Assembly (NCBI GenBank): GCA_019918135.1 | Contig: WBZZ01006600.1 | Span: 1 to 64,000 of the forward strand | Source of the DNA: Paulinella micropora | Taxonomy: Eukaryota; Cercozoa; Imbricatea; Euglyphida; Paulinellidae | Direction of reading: 5' to 3' | DNA: 64,000 nucleotides | In this document: piece by piece, positions 40,348 to 50,475 of the stretch | Layout of the letters: each line of letters opens with the position of its first letter | Position numbering within the stretch: position 1 is the first letter of the stretch | Notes under the pieces: generated by a model | The model's input: only the letters and a program-made list of their open reading frames with translations | What the model was told of the DNA's origin: nothing | Database searches by the model: none | Program-made: the position numbers and the translations under genes

Positions 40348-41199
40348 TCAAGGTCCCGCTGCTTGGGCCAACGCTTCTCCGAGCAGGCCCAGCGCCTGCA
40401 GGACCAGCCCCAGCCGTCGGATCGTGGTGCTGTCTCCCGAGCGCTCCTCCAGCTGCCTGACACCCTCTGCCAGCGAGGAAGACAACTCCGCCGCCGCCGC
40501 TGCCGGCAGGCGGCGGCGCTTGCGCGGTGGCACTGCCGGCACTGCCGGAACTGCCGGCCGAGGTTTGCGCCCGAATTTGCGCGCGCACATGTTGCCGACA
40601 AAGAAGACACGTCCGCTGGGCACGTGTTCAAGCACGAATAGGTCGCTGATGCCCTCACCGCAGAGGCAATGGCTCCGGTGCGAGGAGTCCAGCCTCCCGC
40701 GCAGGCACGCGGGCCTAGAAAGGTCGCCGCCGTTCCCTTCGTCCTTTTCGTCGCCGCCGTTCCCTCCGTCCCCTTTGTTGCCGCCGTGCGAGGAGCTGTC
40801 TTCGTCTTCTTCGTCTTCTTCTTCTTCCTCGTCTTCTTCCTCGTCCTCTTCCTCTTCTTCTTCTTCTTCGCCCTGTTCCTCGACGTACTCGCCGCCGTCC
40901 CTGCGGTTTTCGCAGTAGGGCAGGTTACACTCGGCGGCGGCCTCGCACCAGGCCACTACGCGCTTTTTCCGCTTGTCGAGCAGGCGGAATTGGTCACTCC
41001 CTTCTGCTCCGTCGCCTGCCAGCGCGGCCAGGACGAGGTCAAGCGGGTACGTGTTTTGGTTGTGTGCTTCCCACAGCGGCATGACGTGGGTGCGCAGCTC
41101 CTCGCACGGTGGCATGATCTCCTGCGCGCGGCGTGGCCCGCGGCGCGGCTTTTTCTTGGGTTCGCCCTTTGCGAGAGCTCGGCCTGACCTCGTGTGCAT
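40348..41199 (-). CDS. Acidic protein with CxCG zinc motif (copy 3)
   Basis: Same protein as copy 2. The gene is divergent from the methyltransferase-like gene, with about 450 bp between the two starts. Confidence 0.65.
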   Translation of the reverse strand: MHTRSGRALAKGEPKKKPRRGPRRAQEIMPPCEELRTHVMPLWEAHNQNTYPLDLVLAALAGDGAEGSDQFRLLDKRKKRVVAWCEAAAECNLPYCENRRDGGEYVEEQGEEEEEEEEDEEEDEEEEEDEEDEDSSSHGGNKGDGGNGGDEKDEGNGGDLSRPACLRGRLDSSHRSHCLCGEGISDLFVLEHVPSGRVFFVGNMCARKFGRKPRPAVPAVPAVPPRKRRRLPAAAAAELSSSLAEGVRQLEERSGDSTTIRRLGLVLQALGLLGEALAQAAGP

Positions 41200-41645
41200 G
41201 CGCTGAGCCCACAAAAAGAAAACACCAGGGAAAATGAAAGACTGTCTACACAAAACAAAAAGAAAGGGTAAGCAAAGCCAGCCAACAATTCAGGAAAGTG
41301 CTTGGGAGAGGGAGCCTCTCGCACAGTCACAAAAACACAAACACACACACACACAGCTGCCCTTGCAGCGGCCACAAGTAGGTTTTCTTTTGTGGCACGA
41401 TTGCACCAACCCAAGACGCGTGATGCTCTCTCTCCCCTTCAAGGGGCTAACCACCCGCGGCCCCTCCCCCCCGTCCACTTGAAAAAAACCACACCTGCGG
41501 CCCCCCCCCCGCGCGCATGAACCTCTTTTTTTTGGGGGGGGGCCGGCCACACGGAGAGACGGGGGTAGGGAAAACAGCCAGGAAGGGCCCAGAAAACCAA
41601 AGACACCAAGAAAGTTTGTGTGTTTTTTTTGCATCTCGTAGACAC

Positions 41646-42851
41646 ATGCAAACCAAGCGTCCATCCACCGTGAAGCTGCACACCAGACCGTCGCGCGACA
41701 TCCAGCCAACAGAAGGAGAATGCGCGAAGAAGCAGACCCACAGGCCCAAGGCGCACGGTTTCGAGGTGCGCGAGCTGCGCGATGGCCAGCCCGACGGTGC
41801 CTTGGTTATCTCGTACTGGCCCACCGAGTACGAGTCTCGCGCCTCGGCGGTCCGCGAGGCCCGCCGGGGTGGCGGCTCGGTTGAGGCGGGCGCGCGCGTG
41901 CAGTGGCACGACGAAACATTGGGCAGCGACAGCCGCGCCGCCTGGTTTCTGGCGTGGGAAGTAACAGGCGGTGCCGAGCTGATCTCGCGGGCAATCTTGG
42001 ACGGCAAGCTGCGGAGGGCGAGGTACCACGCGCACGAGTACAAGGTGGGCAAGCGCGCCAGAGAGATCGACGGGGTGCTGTGGGCCGAGATCATCTACCG
42101 CGGCGAGGACCGCTGGCACGGCAAGAGCCAGTACGCGCCCGTGCCGCTGTTCGACGCGGAACTACGTGCGGCGGCCGCCGCCATTGACGGACAGAGCCAC
42201 GCCAAGCCCCGCGCCCTTGACACGTTCAACAACTTGAGGGACCCTAAGTTCAAGGAACTCTGCAACGCCGCCATTGCCCGCCACACACAAACATTAGGAG
42301 AGACGCGGTCCGGCGGGGTACGGGCGCTGGTGCTAGACGGGCACGATGGCGCGAGCTGCCGCGCGCTACAGGCGGCAGGGCTTGCGAGCGGCGCCACCGT
42401 CTCGATAGATGTGCCCAACTTCTGCGCGGACGTCTGTGACGCGCTCGAGCGACTGCAACTCTCAGGCGTGCACGTGCACCGCTGCTCGTTGCAGCAGCTG
42501 CTCGAGACCGCCAGCACAGAGACGCGCTGGGACGTGGCGTACCTGGACTTCTGCGACATGCTGCACGGAAACCTGCGCGGCCTGCGCCTGCTCCTGCCGC
42601 GCCTGGACCCGAGGCCCGGCACGCTGCTGGCGGTGACGCTGTTCTGCGGGCGCGGCGCGCTGGAAAGGCTGACGTACTACGCGGGCGATCTGGAACAGAC
42701 ACGGGCCGTGTACGGCGCGGAACTGGCCGCCCTGCTGGGCCGGGAGGGCTGGCGGGCGTCCCTGCTCGACTACCGGCCGTCGGGGACCATGTGCTTCTGG
42801 CTCTTTCGGGTGTACGGCCGCGTCGCTGCCCCGCCGAGGCCGAGCGAGTGA
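41646..42851 (+). CDS. Methyltransferase-like protein, 401 aa (copy 3, looks whole)
   Basis: Same protein as copy 1 with the same motif order. It converges with the full protease gene, with 158 bp between the two stops. AATAAA-type signals occur on both strands in that gap (tttaataaaag on plus; its complement serves the other strand). Confidence 0.6.
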   Translation: MQTKRPSTVKLHTRPSRDIQPTEGECAKKQTHRPKAHGFEVRELRDGQPDGALVISYWPTEYESRASAVREARRGGGSVEAGARVQWHDETLGSDSRAAWFLAWEVTGGAELISRAILDGKLRRARYHAHEYKVGKRAREIDGVLWAEIIYRGEDRWHGKSQYAPVPLFDAELRAAAAAIDGQSHAKPRALDTFNNLRDPKFKELCNAAIARHTQTLGETRSGGVRALVLDGHDGASCRALQAAGLASGATVSIDVPNFCADVCDALERLQLSGVHVHRCSLQQLLETASTETRWDVAYLDFCDMLHGNLRGLRLLLPRLDPRPGTLLAVTLFCGRGALERLTYYAGDLEQTRAVYGAELAALLGREGWRASLLDYRPSGTMCFWLFRVYGRVAAPPRPSE

Positions 42852-43009
42852 ACAAGAAAAACAAAAGTTTGTGAAAGTAAGATTCAAAAAAAAAGGAATT
42901 GTTTAATAAAAGTTTTCCTTGGTTCTAATTTTTTTGACTGTTTTGTAAAAGTTTCTTTTTTTGGTGGTAAGCAGACTTTGAAATCAGACCGGCCCCTAGC
43001 TCTCTCCGA

Positions 43010-45321
43010 TTAATTTTCTTCGGGATCTCTCAAGTAAAGAATCCGTTTACGCTCCCAGGCGTCCGCCAGAAAGCGTAGAGCTAGCGCGGAACCAAGCAGG
43101 AGCCAGGCGTCGCCGTAGTAATCGGAGTTTGGTACTATGCCGGCTATGGCCAGCCTGGCCGCGATTAGGACGGCGTGCGCCGTGCAGGAACTTTCGGATG
43201 GCTGGACTTGAGCGAGCGCCGACTGCCTCCGCACTTGGAATTCAAGTGTACTTGTTGTGAAGCCCAGCACGGACGACAGCCCGCTAACGGTTCGCAGTTT
43301 TTCCTGCAGGTTTGCCACTGCCGCGCAGTTAACCGCAGTGTTAGCATTGGAGTCGCACAGAACCAGCCCGCCTGTCTTGCCTTTGTACAAAACGAACAGG
43401 TGGTCCATCATGCCGCACAAAAAGATGTCGGCGCCCGCCGAAAGTTTTTGTGCCTCCTGCTCACTTATCTTGTGCCCGTCGACACAATACGTACTTTTTG
43501 CCTCGGAATGCAGCTCAAGCGCTACGGGGCAAAGACGGCGCGCAGGTTCAAATTCCGGCTCTAGCTCGTGTAGCATGACCATGGCGGTTAGGAGCCGTGC
43601 CACGGCAGTAGAGACGGTCAGTACCGACGCGCCGCAGAAGCCTTGCTGGTTGTAGAAAAAGTACCTGTAATTGCGCCAGGTTTCGCGGTCACCAACCTGC
43701 ACCACAGGGTCCAGACGGGCGTCTATTAAGCACAACGCCCCTACCAACAGGCTCCGCAGCATTAGCAAATGCCGCTGCTCATCTGTCGCGCGCGTCGGTT
43801 CGAAACATTTGTCCCAGCCGATTTGCCAATCGTTTGTTAACATGCTCGTAAGCGGACGGGGCTCTTGACAAATGTACGGGGGGGCGCGATGACACACAAT
43901 GGCGGGTGCTGCCTGTTTGATTATTTGCGTAAGCGGCCCGCACCACCTTTCTACTACAGAGCGGAATTTGTTTAAGTCGCCGTCGTTTCTGGGCATTGTG
44001 GCCACGTAACCCAACCGATTTCCCACTAATTCCAGCTGCATGGGATCTAGCGCCCATTCTTTGCAGTCGAATTCAACCTCGCCACTGGCCGTTTCCCTTG
44101 TTTTGGGATCGCGCCCGATGACTTTCTGCGCAGAGAACAGCAGCCGAGGACTTCTGGGCAGCAGGCGCCTGACGTGCGGGTTCTGCAGCCCGGGCCCGCA
44201 GAAGAAGAAAAATCTGCGTGTTTCCTGTTCTATGAACTCTACGCTGACGCGCAGGTGCTGCAGGGCCGGCGGCAAGGACCTTAGGCAATCTGGGTGATCG
44301 CTTAGCGTTGCCCTGTGTTTGTTTTCTCTGATGCCCTCGGCCCACTTGGTGATCAAGTCGTGCTCACTGATTGCGTCCGCCGGCTGGCCAGCCGGCGAGT
44401 TTATGCACCTAGGGTCTTCTGGTCTTGGCGCCTCGACCTCCACTCCCCATTGGAGTGCAACCGCCAAGGCTAGGCTGTAGACCCGCATGCACCAAGAGCC
44501 GTACCTAGTTCCTGCCCGAGGTCCAAACAAGTTCTGCATGGGCGTGCTTTGAAATGGGCCCACAAATCTCCCGCACAAGGCCAGGGTCCGCGTACATATG
44601 GCCAAGCGCTGCTTATACTCGACCGGCCGCCAGTCGCGATGAACATATAACTCGTACAGCAGCTCCCTTGCTTTTAGCACGCTAGGTGCGGCTTGGTCAA
44701 GCAAAAAAATTTCTAGCTGCACTGCGTACGTTTGTTTACAACAACTTTTCTGCAGAGCAGATTCACTGCACAAGATCTTGTACAGTTCTCTTTCTGCGCC
44801 CTTAGAAGCCGCAGCCAATCGCAGGCAGTACAGGCAGCGACGTACGTCGCGGCGAAGGTCGCGCGCATGCCAACTTGTGACTAGTCCGGTGCTTAGTTTG
44901 TCTGCGAGCGGCGTCGCCGCTGTCTGGTCAAGAAGGCCCTTCCCAATTTCGGCCGCCAAATTTTTCAGGTTCGGTGTGCATGATGTTAACGAGGATGAGA
45001 TTACCAGGCTTTGTTGCTCCTTTTCTAACTCCGACGGCGGGTTTTGCTGTCTGGGCTTTTTGCGTGGAGGTTGCTCAGCAGGCTTGATGCCGGTTCACAG
45101 GTGGCACAAGCAGCAATGTTTGCGGGCAGTAGTTCCGTTCTGGGCGGATACGGCAGATCTACGCGAAAGGTAACAAGGGGCTCTGATTGGTGTTTCAGGC
45201 AATCTCGTACGCGACCGAATAACTGCTCGAAGCCTTCGCAATGCTTAATCTCTACAACTGTCTTCTCTAGCTCTTTTTGAAACAAGGTTTCCGGCATTGT
45301 CTTTGTAAAAAAACCCAACAT
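43010..45321 (-). CDS. Clan CE (Ulp1/adenain-like) cysteine protease gene
   Basis: The main frame ends at 43010 and is open to about 45060; ATG-started sequence further up (45321, MLGFFTKTMPETLFQK) lies in another frame. The locus therefore shows one discontinuity or an unrecognised intron. Numbered on the 649-residue main frame, the C-terminal 130 residues have the clan CE order. A histidine lies in MMDHLFVLYKG (H520), an aspartate in LVLCDSN (D536), then VQPSESSCTAHAVLIAARLA with Q586 and C592. The spacings His-Asp 16 and Asp-Cys 56 are close to those of Ulp1 (17 and 49). Relatives include SUMO proteases, adenovirus protease and the maturation proteases of poxviruses and asfarviruses. The N-terminal 500 residues are unrecognised. 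The gene's 3' tip is repeated at 17186 and 30099 as a breakpoint relic. Confidence 0.6.
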
Positions 45322-46798
45322 CGCCTCTTTTTTTTTCTTTGCTGCAGATTTTGCTTTTTTTTAGTGTGGTTTGGAACGGAGAAAAAAAATGCCGGGAGCT
45401 ACGGACAATTGCCGCAAATTGCGGCACGCAAAGAAATCTTTTTTCGGGGAAGGATATTTCGGCACATTTGTAGCCACAGAAAACTTTCTGGGGAAAGGAT
45501 GGGAAGGGGAGAGGGGTAGCCGCAAGATCCGTCAAGAGCCGTTTCGCGCAGATCTGTCGCGAAATACGGTGAAAGTCGTTTTGTCGCCAAGTTCACCGGG
45601 TTCCGGACAGCTCAGAAAAAAAAAGTTTGGTCATTTTGGCATTTGCGTTAGGTTGCAGAGCAAAAAATTCGGGAGAGATTGGCGGGAGGGGAAATTTACA
45701 GAAATCGGAAAATTTTCCCCGCCCGCCAATCTTTCCCCAAATTTTTTGCTCTCAAGCTTAACCAATTGCCGAAATGTCCTTCGCTAAAAAAAACTTTTCT
45801 TCGGTAGCCGCAAAATCCGTCAAGAGCAGTTTCGCGCAAATCTGTCGCGAAATACGGTGAAAGTCGTTTTGTCGCGAAGTTCACCTGGTTCCGGACAGCT
45901 CAGAAAAAAGTTTTGGTCATTTTGGCATTTGCGTTAGATTGCAGAGCAAAAAAATCGGGAGAGATTGGCGGGCGGGGAAATTTACAGAAATCAGAAAATT
46001 TTTCCCGCCCGCCAATCTTTCCCCAAATTTTTTGCTCTCAAGCTTAACCAATTGCCGAAATGTCCTTTGCTAAAAAAAATTTCTTCGGTAGCCGCAAAAT
46101 CCGTCAAGAGCCGTTTCGCGCAAATCTGTCGCGAAATACGGTGAAGGTCGTTTTGTCGCGAAGTTCGCCGGGTTCCGGACAGCTCAGAAAAAAAGTTTTG
46201 GTCATTTTGGCATTTCCGTTAGGTTACAGAGCAAAAAATTCGGGAGAGATTGGCGGGCGGGGAAATTTACAGAAATCAGAAAATTTTCCCCGCCCGCCAA
46301 TCTTTCCCCAAATTTTTTGCTCTCAAGCTTAACCAATTGCCGAAATGTCCCAAAAAAAATTTCTCGTTTGTCCAGAACCCGGTGAACTTCGCGACAAAAC
46401 GACTTTCACCGCATTTTGTTGCAGGTTTGCGCGAAACCTTCTTTCACCGCATTTTGCGGCCACCGAAGAAAATTTTTTTTCAGTGATTTCGGCACTTGCG
46501 TTAGCTTTGTGCGCAAGGGTTCGGAGGGGGCGCAAAAAAGTAGAGAGAGAATCGAGAAGTAGCGGGCGGGAGCAAATCCTTTTTTTTTAAATTCCTCATA
46601 GTCACTTTCTTGCGGTCTTCTCGCGCGTAAAACCGCGAACGGCCAATTTAAACGTGCCGGGGGGGGGGGAGGAAGTAGAAAAAAAGCGCAAACTCGCCAG
46701 GCCAAGGAACAAAAAAAGGAAAGAGACAATTCCCCCCTCTTACCCCTCTCCCTCCCAAAAAAAAGAAAGCGGTCAGGGGCGAAGGGACAGCAGCAGGG
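45322..46798. other. Gap holding a palindromic repeat array
   Basis: No gene is supported; the open frames here are repeat-derived. From 45395 to about 46480 lies the repeat array listed separately. After it, 46490-46798 is G-rich and A-rich low-complexity DNA leading to the membrane-protein ATG. Confidence 0.6.
45516..46480. repeat. Tandem array of ~286-bp units made of nested palindromes
   Basis: The phrase 'gtagccgcaaratccgtcaa' starts at 45516, 45804 and 46088 (period 284-288). Each unit has a part C (that phrase through 'gttccggacagct') followed by a long hairpin P. The arms of P begin around 'gagcaaaaaattcgggagag' plus 'attggcgggcgggg' and close with the complementary 'ccccgcccgccaatctttcc' plus 'ccaaattttttgctc', with a loop of about 25 nt. 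After the third unit, part C recurs inverted (46360-46480, 'attttgcggccaccgaag'), so the last 400 bp form one large palindrome. A separate perfect small palindrome 'tgccgcaaattgcggca' lies near 45410. Confidence 0.85.
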
Positions 46799-47593
46799 AT
46801 GCAAGAGGCAGCGATCACAGTCGCGGCCCTGTGTTCTGTGCCGATGGGCATGGCCTCCATGCTCCGTCTGCTGCTGGCCCCGCTGCGGGGGGCTCGCACC
46901 GTGCCCGTCGTGGCGTTGCTGTGTTGTTGGAGCCTGGCGCACCTGTGCGTGTTGCTTTTGTCGCGGGCACCCCACGCCTGCCCGCGTTACCGGACTATCG
47001 CGGAGGCCTGCGTGCTGGCCCTGATCTGGCCGGTGCGGGCCGAAATACATGCCCGTTCGCCCACCGGGCTGCTGGGGTTTGGCCGGAAGCACAACGCGGA
47101 GAAACTCTCGTGCGCTGGCGTAGCGTTGTTGTCCGCGCACGTGGGCGCGGCCGCCTTTGCGCTGTACAAGTCGGCCCGGCCGGTCCAAGCGACCACGGCG
47201 GCTTACCAGGCACTAAACCTGCACAGACTCAATCGGGACCAGCAGCGGATGGCGCGTCGGGCGCGCGGTGGTCTGCACAACGTGCCCCTGCGGGCGGCCG
47301 GCCGGGTGGCGTACGTCCGCGCGCAGGCGCGGCTCACGTTGCAGTGGCTGTTTTGCGCCCAGGCACTGCACGTGCTGTATGCGCTCGTGTGGCTCACGCT
47401 CGCGATGATTTCTTGCAGCGGCCTGCCCACGTTACTGCTGGCTACTATCAGCGGCCTGCTCGCTTTTTCCGAGCTGTGGCTCTGCGCCTGCCAACTGCGC
47501 ATCTACCACGAGGCCCGCGCGGAAGCCGTCAAGCGCAGGCGGGTGCGGCGCGCGGAGAGCTGCAGCGACCTCCTGTCGATCTCGACGGCGTGA
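46799..47593 (+). CDS. Multi-pass membrane protein, 264 aa
   Basis: ATG at 46799 (MQEAAITVAALCSVPMGM). Hydrophobic segments include VVALLCCWSLAHLCVLLL, SCAGVALLSAHVGAAAF, LQWLFCAQALHVLYALVW and LLLATISGLLAFSELWL. The tail is basic (EAVKRRRVRRAESC). No family is recognised. It lies near a cluster of other small membrane proteins (49.6-52 kb) with a similar Ala/Leu/Trp-rich style, and may be a distant relative of them. It converges with the ankyrin-like gene. Confidence 0.65.
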   Translation: MQEAAITVAALCSVPMGMASMLRLLLAPLRGARTVPVVALLCCWSLAHLCVLLLSRAPHACPRYRTIAEACVLALIWPVRAEIHARSPTGLLGFGRKHNAEKLSCAGVALLSAHVGAAAFALYKSARPVQATTAAYQALNLHRLNRDQQRMARRARGGLHNVPLRAAGRVAYVRAQARLTLQWLFCAQALHVLYALVWLTLAMISCSGLPTLLLATISGLLAFSELWLCACQLRIYHEARAEAVKRRRVRRAESCSDLLSISTA

Positions 47594-47769
47594 CAATTTC
47601 GAAGGAGGCAAAACCACCGGACACTTAACGTGGTTAACTCTAGACATTAAAAGAAAAAGTCCTTTTTAATTTCTGGTGCTGCGCGGTCCGCCCCCCTCCC
47701 CTCCCCTCCCTTTCTCCTTTTTAAAAAATGTCTTTTTTTTCCTGGTTGCTCTTTTTTTTTGTGTGTTCC

Positions 47770-48927
47770 CTAACATACTTTTCTGGCGCCTGCGGACGAC
47801 GTCTTCTGTGCCCGCGCGGCGTCGCCGCCTGTGAGGGTTGGGACGGGCGGTACGACCAGTTCGGCCCGCAAGAGCGCGGAGCCCGCGCCTAGCCGCCAGA
47901 CCCTGAGTTCTTCCGTTTCCTTGGCGCCAATGTCTAGGCTGAGCAGCGCCAGCCGGCGGCCGCGGGCAAGTGCCTCGTCGTCGCTGTCGGATTTCGTGAA
48001 GTTGAGCCAAGCGCGAACTAAGTCACGTTGCTCTGGGGTAGAGCCAGAGCTGCCGGCCTTGTACACGGCCCCGTGCCTGAGCAGCAACTGTAGGAGCTCC
48101 GGGTCGGGGCTCGCCAGCCTCTTGGCTCCCATGAGCGCCAGGAGGCTGGGGCCCCGCACTTGGCAGAAGCGGACGGGGTTGAAGCGGCGCCGGGCGGCCG
48201 CGCGCAGCGCGCCGTGGAGCACTCGTGCAGGTTCCTGGGAACTGTTGTGCGTCACACAGAAGAACGCGATGCCCGAAGCCACGTGCGGGGCCAGCAGCCG
48301 GGGGCTCTGCAGAACGACGTCTACGGCGGCCTGCACGTCCTGCACCGCGCGGGGCACGAGGGGTTGCATGGCCAGCTGCAGCAGCGAACAGCTCTGGCTG
48401 CACCAGGAGGTATCAACCCTGGCCACCAGCAGCAGGTACTGCAGCGCCTGGCGGTCGTTCCACGCCGCCGCATGTACAACCGCTGGGGCGTTCAGGCTGC
48501 CGGCCCAGCCGCCAACCACGATGTTGTCGGCGTAGACAATAGAGCTGAGCTCTCCGCCGAGCTCCCGGAAGAACCTCTGGGCCTGCCAGTGGACCGCTCG
48601 CTCTATCAGGCGCATTTCTCGGGTCAGCAGCTCTAGCAGCGGGAACGAGCAGGCCCTGCTAAAACTACGCCGGTATATCTCTTGGAGATCTTGGAAGACC
48701 TTCGTCAGCTGGAAGCTGTAGCACAGAATAAACTCGAGCAGGTTGTTGCCGGCCGGTTGGCGCCAGAACGCCAGGATGTAGTATTTCACCTCGGGCCTCG
48801 AGCACGTAGCCGGTAGCAGGTTCAGCGTGCAGTCGAGGTAGCATTGCCAGCTCGCCCTAAGCTCGTTCGCGACATTTGCTGCACGTGCGGGTTCCAGCAG
48901 ATAACACGCGTGTTGCCTCATCATCAT
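47770..48927 (-). CDS. Ankyrin-like repeat protein, 385 aa
   Basis: The frame opens earlier only from GTG; I chose the ATG at 48927 (MMMRQHACYLLEPARAANV). Two degenerate ankyrin-type repeats are visible: APAVVHAAAWNDRQALQYLL with a following VD turn, and LASPDPELLQLLLRHGAVYK. A helical stretch SSLLQLAMQPL-like (CSLLQLAMQPLVPRAVQDVQ) lies between them. Ankyrin proteins mediate protein-protein contacts and are abundant in large DNA viruses and protists. The N-terminal 140 residues are helical and unrecognised. The gene converges with the membrane protein, with a 176-bp gap. Confidence 0.55.
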   Translation of the reverse strand: MMMRQHACYLLEPARAANVANELRASWQCYLDCTLNLLPATCSRPEVKYYILAFWRQPAGNNLLEFILCYSFQLTKVFQDLQEIYRRSFSRACSFPLLELLTREMRLIERAVHWQAQRFFRELGGELSSIVYADNIVVGGWAGSLNAPAVVHAAAWNDRQALQYLLLVARVDTSWCSQSCSLLQLAMQPLVPRAVQDVQAAVDVVLQSPRLLAPHVASGIAFFCVTHNSSQEPARVLHGALRAAARRRFNPVRFCQVRGPSLLALMGAKRLASPDPELLQLLLRHGAVYKAGSSGSTPEQRDLVRAWLNFTKSDSDDEALARGRRLALLSLDIGAKETEELRVWRLGAGSALLRAELVVPPVPTLTGGDAARAQKTSSAGARKVC

Positions 48928-49642
48928 TTTTCTCGGCACGCCCGCGGCGCAATGGCCGTGCCTGCACCTCTTCCCTCCTACCTAACCTAAAAAAACACAA
49001 ACAGGCATGTACATACCACCTCTTCCTCGCTCTCCTATCTCTCTCTCTCTCTTCCTAAAAAAAAGAACAGGAGGGGGGGGGAGAGCGAGTCGGGGGGGGG
49101 AGGGTGGAATCAAATGAAAATCCAAAAAGCACCCAAGCCAAAGAAATGTTTGAGGGGGAAAGGGGGGGGGCCGGAAACAAAAAAAGAAAAAAAATCGCAG
49201 TAGAACAGGGGGGGGCCGGACAAAAAGAAATCAGAGTACAGCCGCGGCCCCCCCCTTTGCACACCTCCGCATCCCAACAAGGCGCGCAGAGGGTGGGAAA
49301 AAGAAGAGAGAGAGAGAGAGAGCAAGGCTAGCGGGAAAGACGGAGAAAGAGAGAGAGAGAGGGGGGAGCTTTTTTTTCTCTTACCAACAGGGCGAAGCTT
49401 TGCGGGGGGGGGGGGCCGGGGGTAGAAAATGGGTGCCCGTAACCAATCGTACTAGATTTGGCTTTTTTTCCCTAAACCCACGCCCCCCCCCCTCCCTCCC
49501 GCCTTTCTCCGCTCTTTGCGCACCGTCTTCCTTTGCAAAAAAAGCAGAATTCTCACTTCCTCCCAAAAAATCCCCCCAACCAGGACCGAAAAAGGAGGAA
49601 AACACAAAAACAAAAAAGAAGAAAAAAAATCCTGGACACAAG
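48928..49642. other. Low-complexity divergent gap
   Basis: About 715 bp of G runs, (GA)n and C runs between the divergent ankyrin-like and membrane-protein genes. Frames across it are compositional. Both promoters should be here, but no motif is recognised. Confidence 0.55.
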
Positions 49643-50257
49643 ATGAGCTGGACCGGACGCGTGCAGTGGGCGCTGCCCAAGGCCGAGAATCTCGACCAAA
49701 ACATGATCGCGTGGATTGTCGTCAACAGCGCGAGCTCGCTGCTGCTCGTAGCCGCCGCGGCGTGGCACCGGCCGTGTTTTGTGCGCACGGAATACCGCGC
49801 GGCGGTCGCGGTAGCGGCTCTGCTGCACTACGTGGTGTGGTACGCGTTCTTCTGGCTGCCCTGGACCAACGAGGGCTCCGAGCCAGTCGCAAGCCAGCCG
49901 TGGGCGGCCGGTGAGCTGCTGTTTGTCTGCGCCGGGCTGTTTCTGTACGACAAGCCGTACTTGCAAAATTCCAGTTCGCTGGCGCTTGGCTGCGCGTTCA
50001 TGTACTCGCTGGCGGCTGCGCTGGCGCTGGCGGCGGGATCGGCGGCGGCGGCCTGGGCCCTGCCGCCCGTAGCGCGCGCGCTTCTGTGCATTCCGGCCGT
50101 ACAGCGCGGCTGCCGGCGGCTGCTAGAGAAAGCCGGCTCTCAGTACGCGTCGCTGGCCCCGCGGCGACCCAAGGGTTGGCTGATTGGCAAGGTGGCCGCT
50201 GTGCTGTACGGTTCGTGCGTGCTGGGGTCCCTGGGCGCGATCACACACAGCACATGA
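49643..50257 (+). CDS. Multi-pass membrane protein, 204 aa
   Basis: The ATG at 49643 (MSWTGRVQWALPKAENLD) was chosen because the upstream open frame is low-complexity. Membrane segments include MIAWIVVNSASSLLLVAAA, AVAVAALLHYVVWYAFFWLPW, ELLFVCAGLFLY, MYSLAAALALAAGSAAAAWAL and VAAVLYGSCVLGSLGAI. FFWLPW and the RRLLEK...YASLAP stretch recur in the gene at 51244-51969, so the two are paralogues. The stop overlaps the next gene's start as ATGA, suggesting coupled expression or a chance overlap. Confidence 0.65.
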   Translation: MSWTGRVQWALPKAENLDQNMIAWIVVNSASSLLLVAAAAWHRPCFVRTEYRAAVAVAALLHYVVWYAFFWLPWTNEGSEPVASQPWAAGELLFVCAGLFLYDKPYLQNSSSLALGCAFMYSLAAALALAAGSAAAAWALPPVARALLCIPAVQRGCRRLLEKAGSQYASLAPRRPKGWLIGKVAAVLYGSCVLGSLGAITHST

Positions 50258-50475
50258 AGGGGGCGCGCCTGCTGGCCTTCTCGGCCACGCTCGGCCTGCT
50301 GGCAAGTACGTGGCTCTTGTTGTTGCAACCGAGAGCCGCGGGAGTTGACATCATCCCGCTAGCCGAAAACAAACCCCAGTACACCGACGACGGCAAAGAA
50401 AAGCCCGCTCCTACCGAGATCAAATTACCGAACGTGGACGAGGACGAAGAAGAAGAAGAAGAGGAAGGACCTTGA
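50254..50475 (+). CDS. Small signal-anchored acidic protein, 73 aa
   Basis: The ATG overlaps the preceding stop (ATGA). One hydrophobic segment (LLAFSATLGLLASTWLLLL) is followed by a polar region and a glutamate-rich tail (VDEDEEEEEEEGP). It looks like a type II/III single-pass or secreted protein. No family is recognised. The unusual tight overlap with its neighbour supports it as a real gene. Confidence 0.5.
   Translation: MKGARLLAFSATLGLLASTWLLLLQPRAAGVDIIPLAENKPQYTDDGKEKPAPTEIKLPNVDEDEEEEEEEGP

Larger units (their letters stand above)
35781..43046. repeat. Tandem array, segment A copy 3, and right edge of array
   Basis: Third copy of segment A. It runs into an uninterrupted protease gene instead of segment B. 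Identity with copies 1 and 2 stops around 43046, inside the protease coding region, at a short shared phrase (acgctc, then cagg) that provides microhomology. Confidence 0.92.

Noticed and set aside
9976-43046. Tandem array as a pure assembly artefact
   Set aside because: Copies carry phylogenetically sensible shared variants (A2 and A3 against A1) and a defined gene-cutting joint; not excluded, but less likely. Read depth would decide.
45516-46480. CRISPR array
   Set aside because: Repeat units are 286 bp, palindromic and without short unique spacers.
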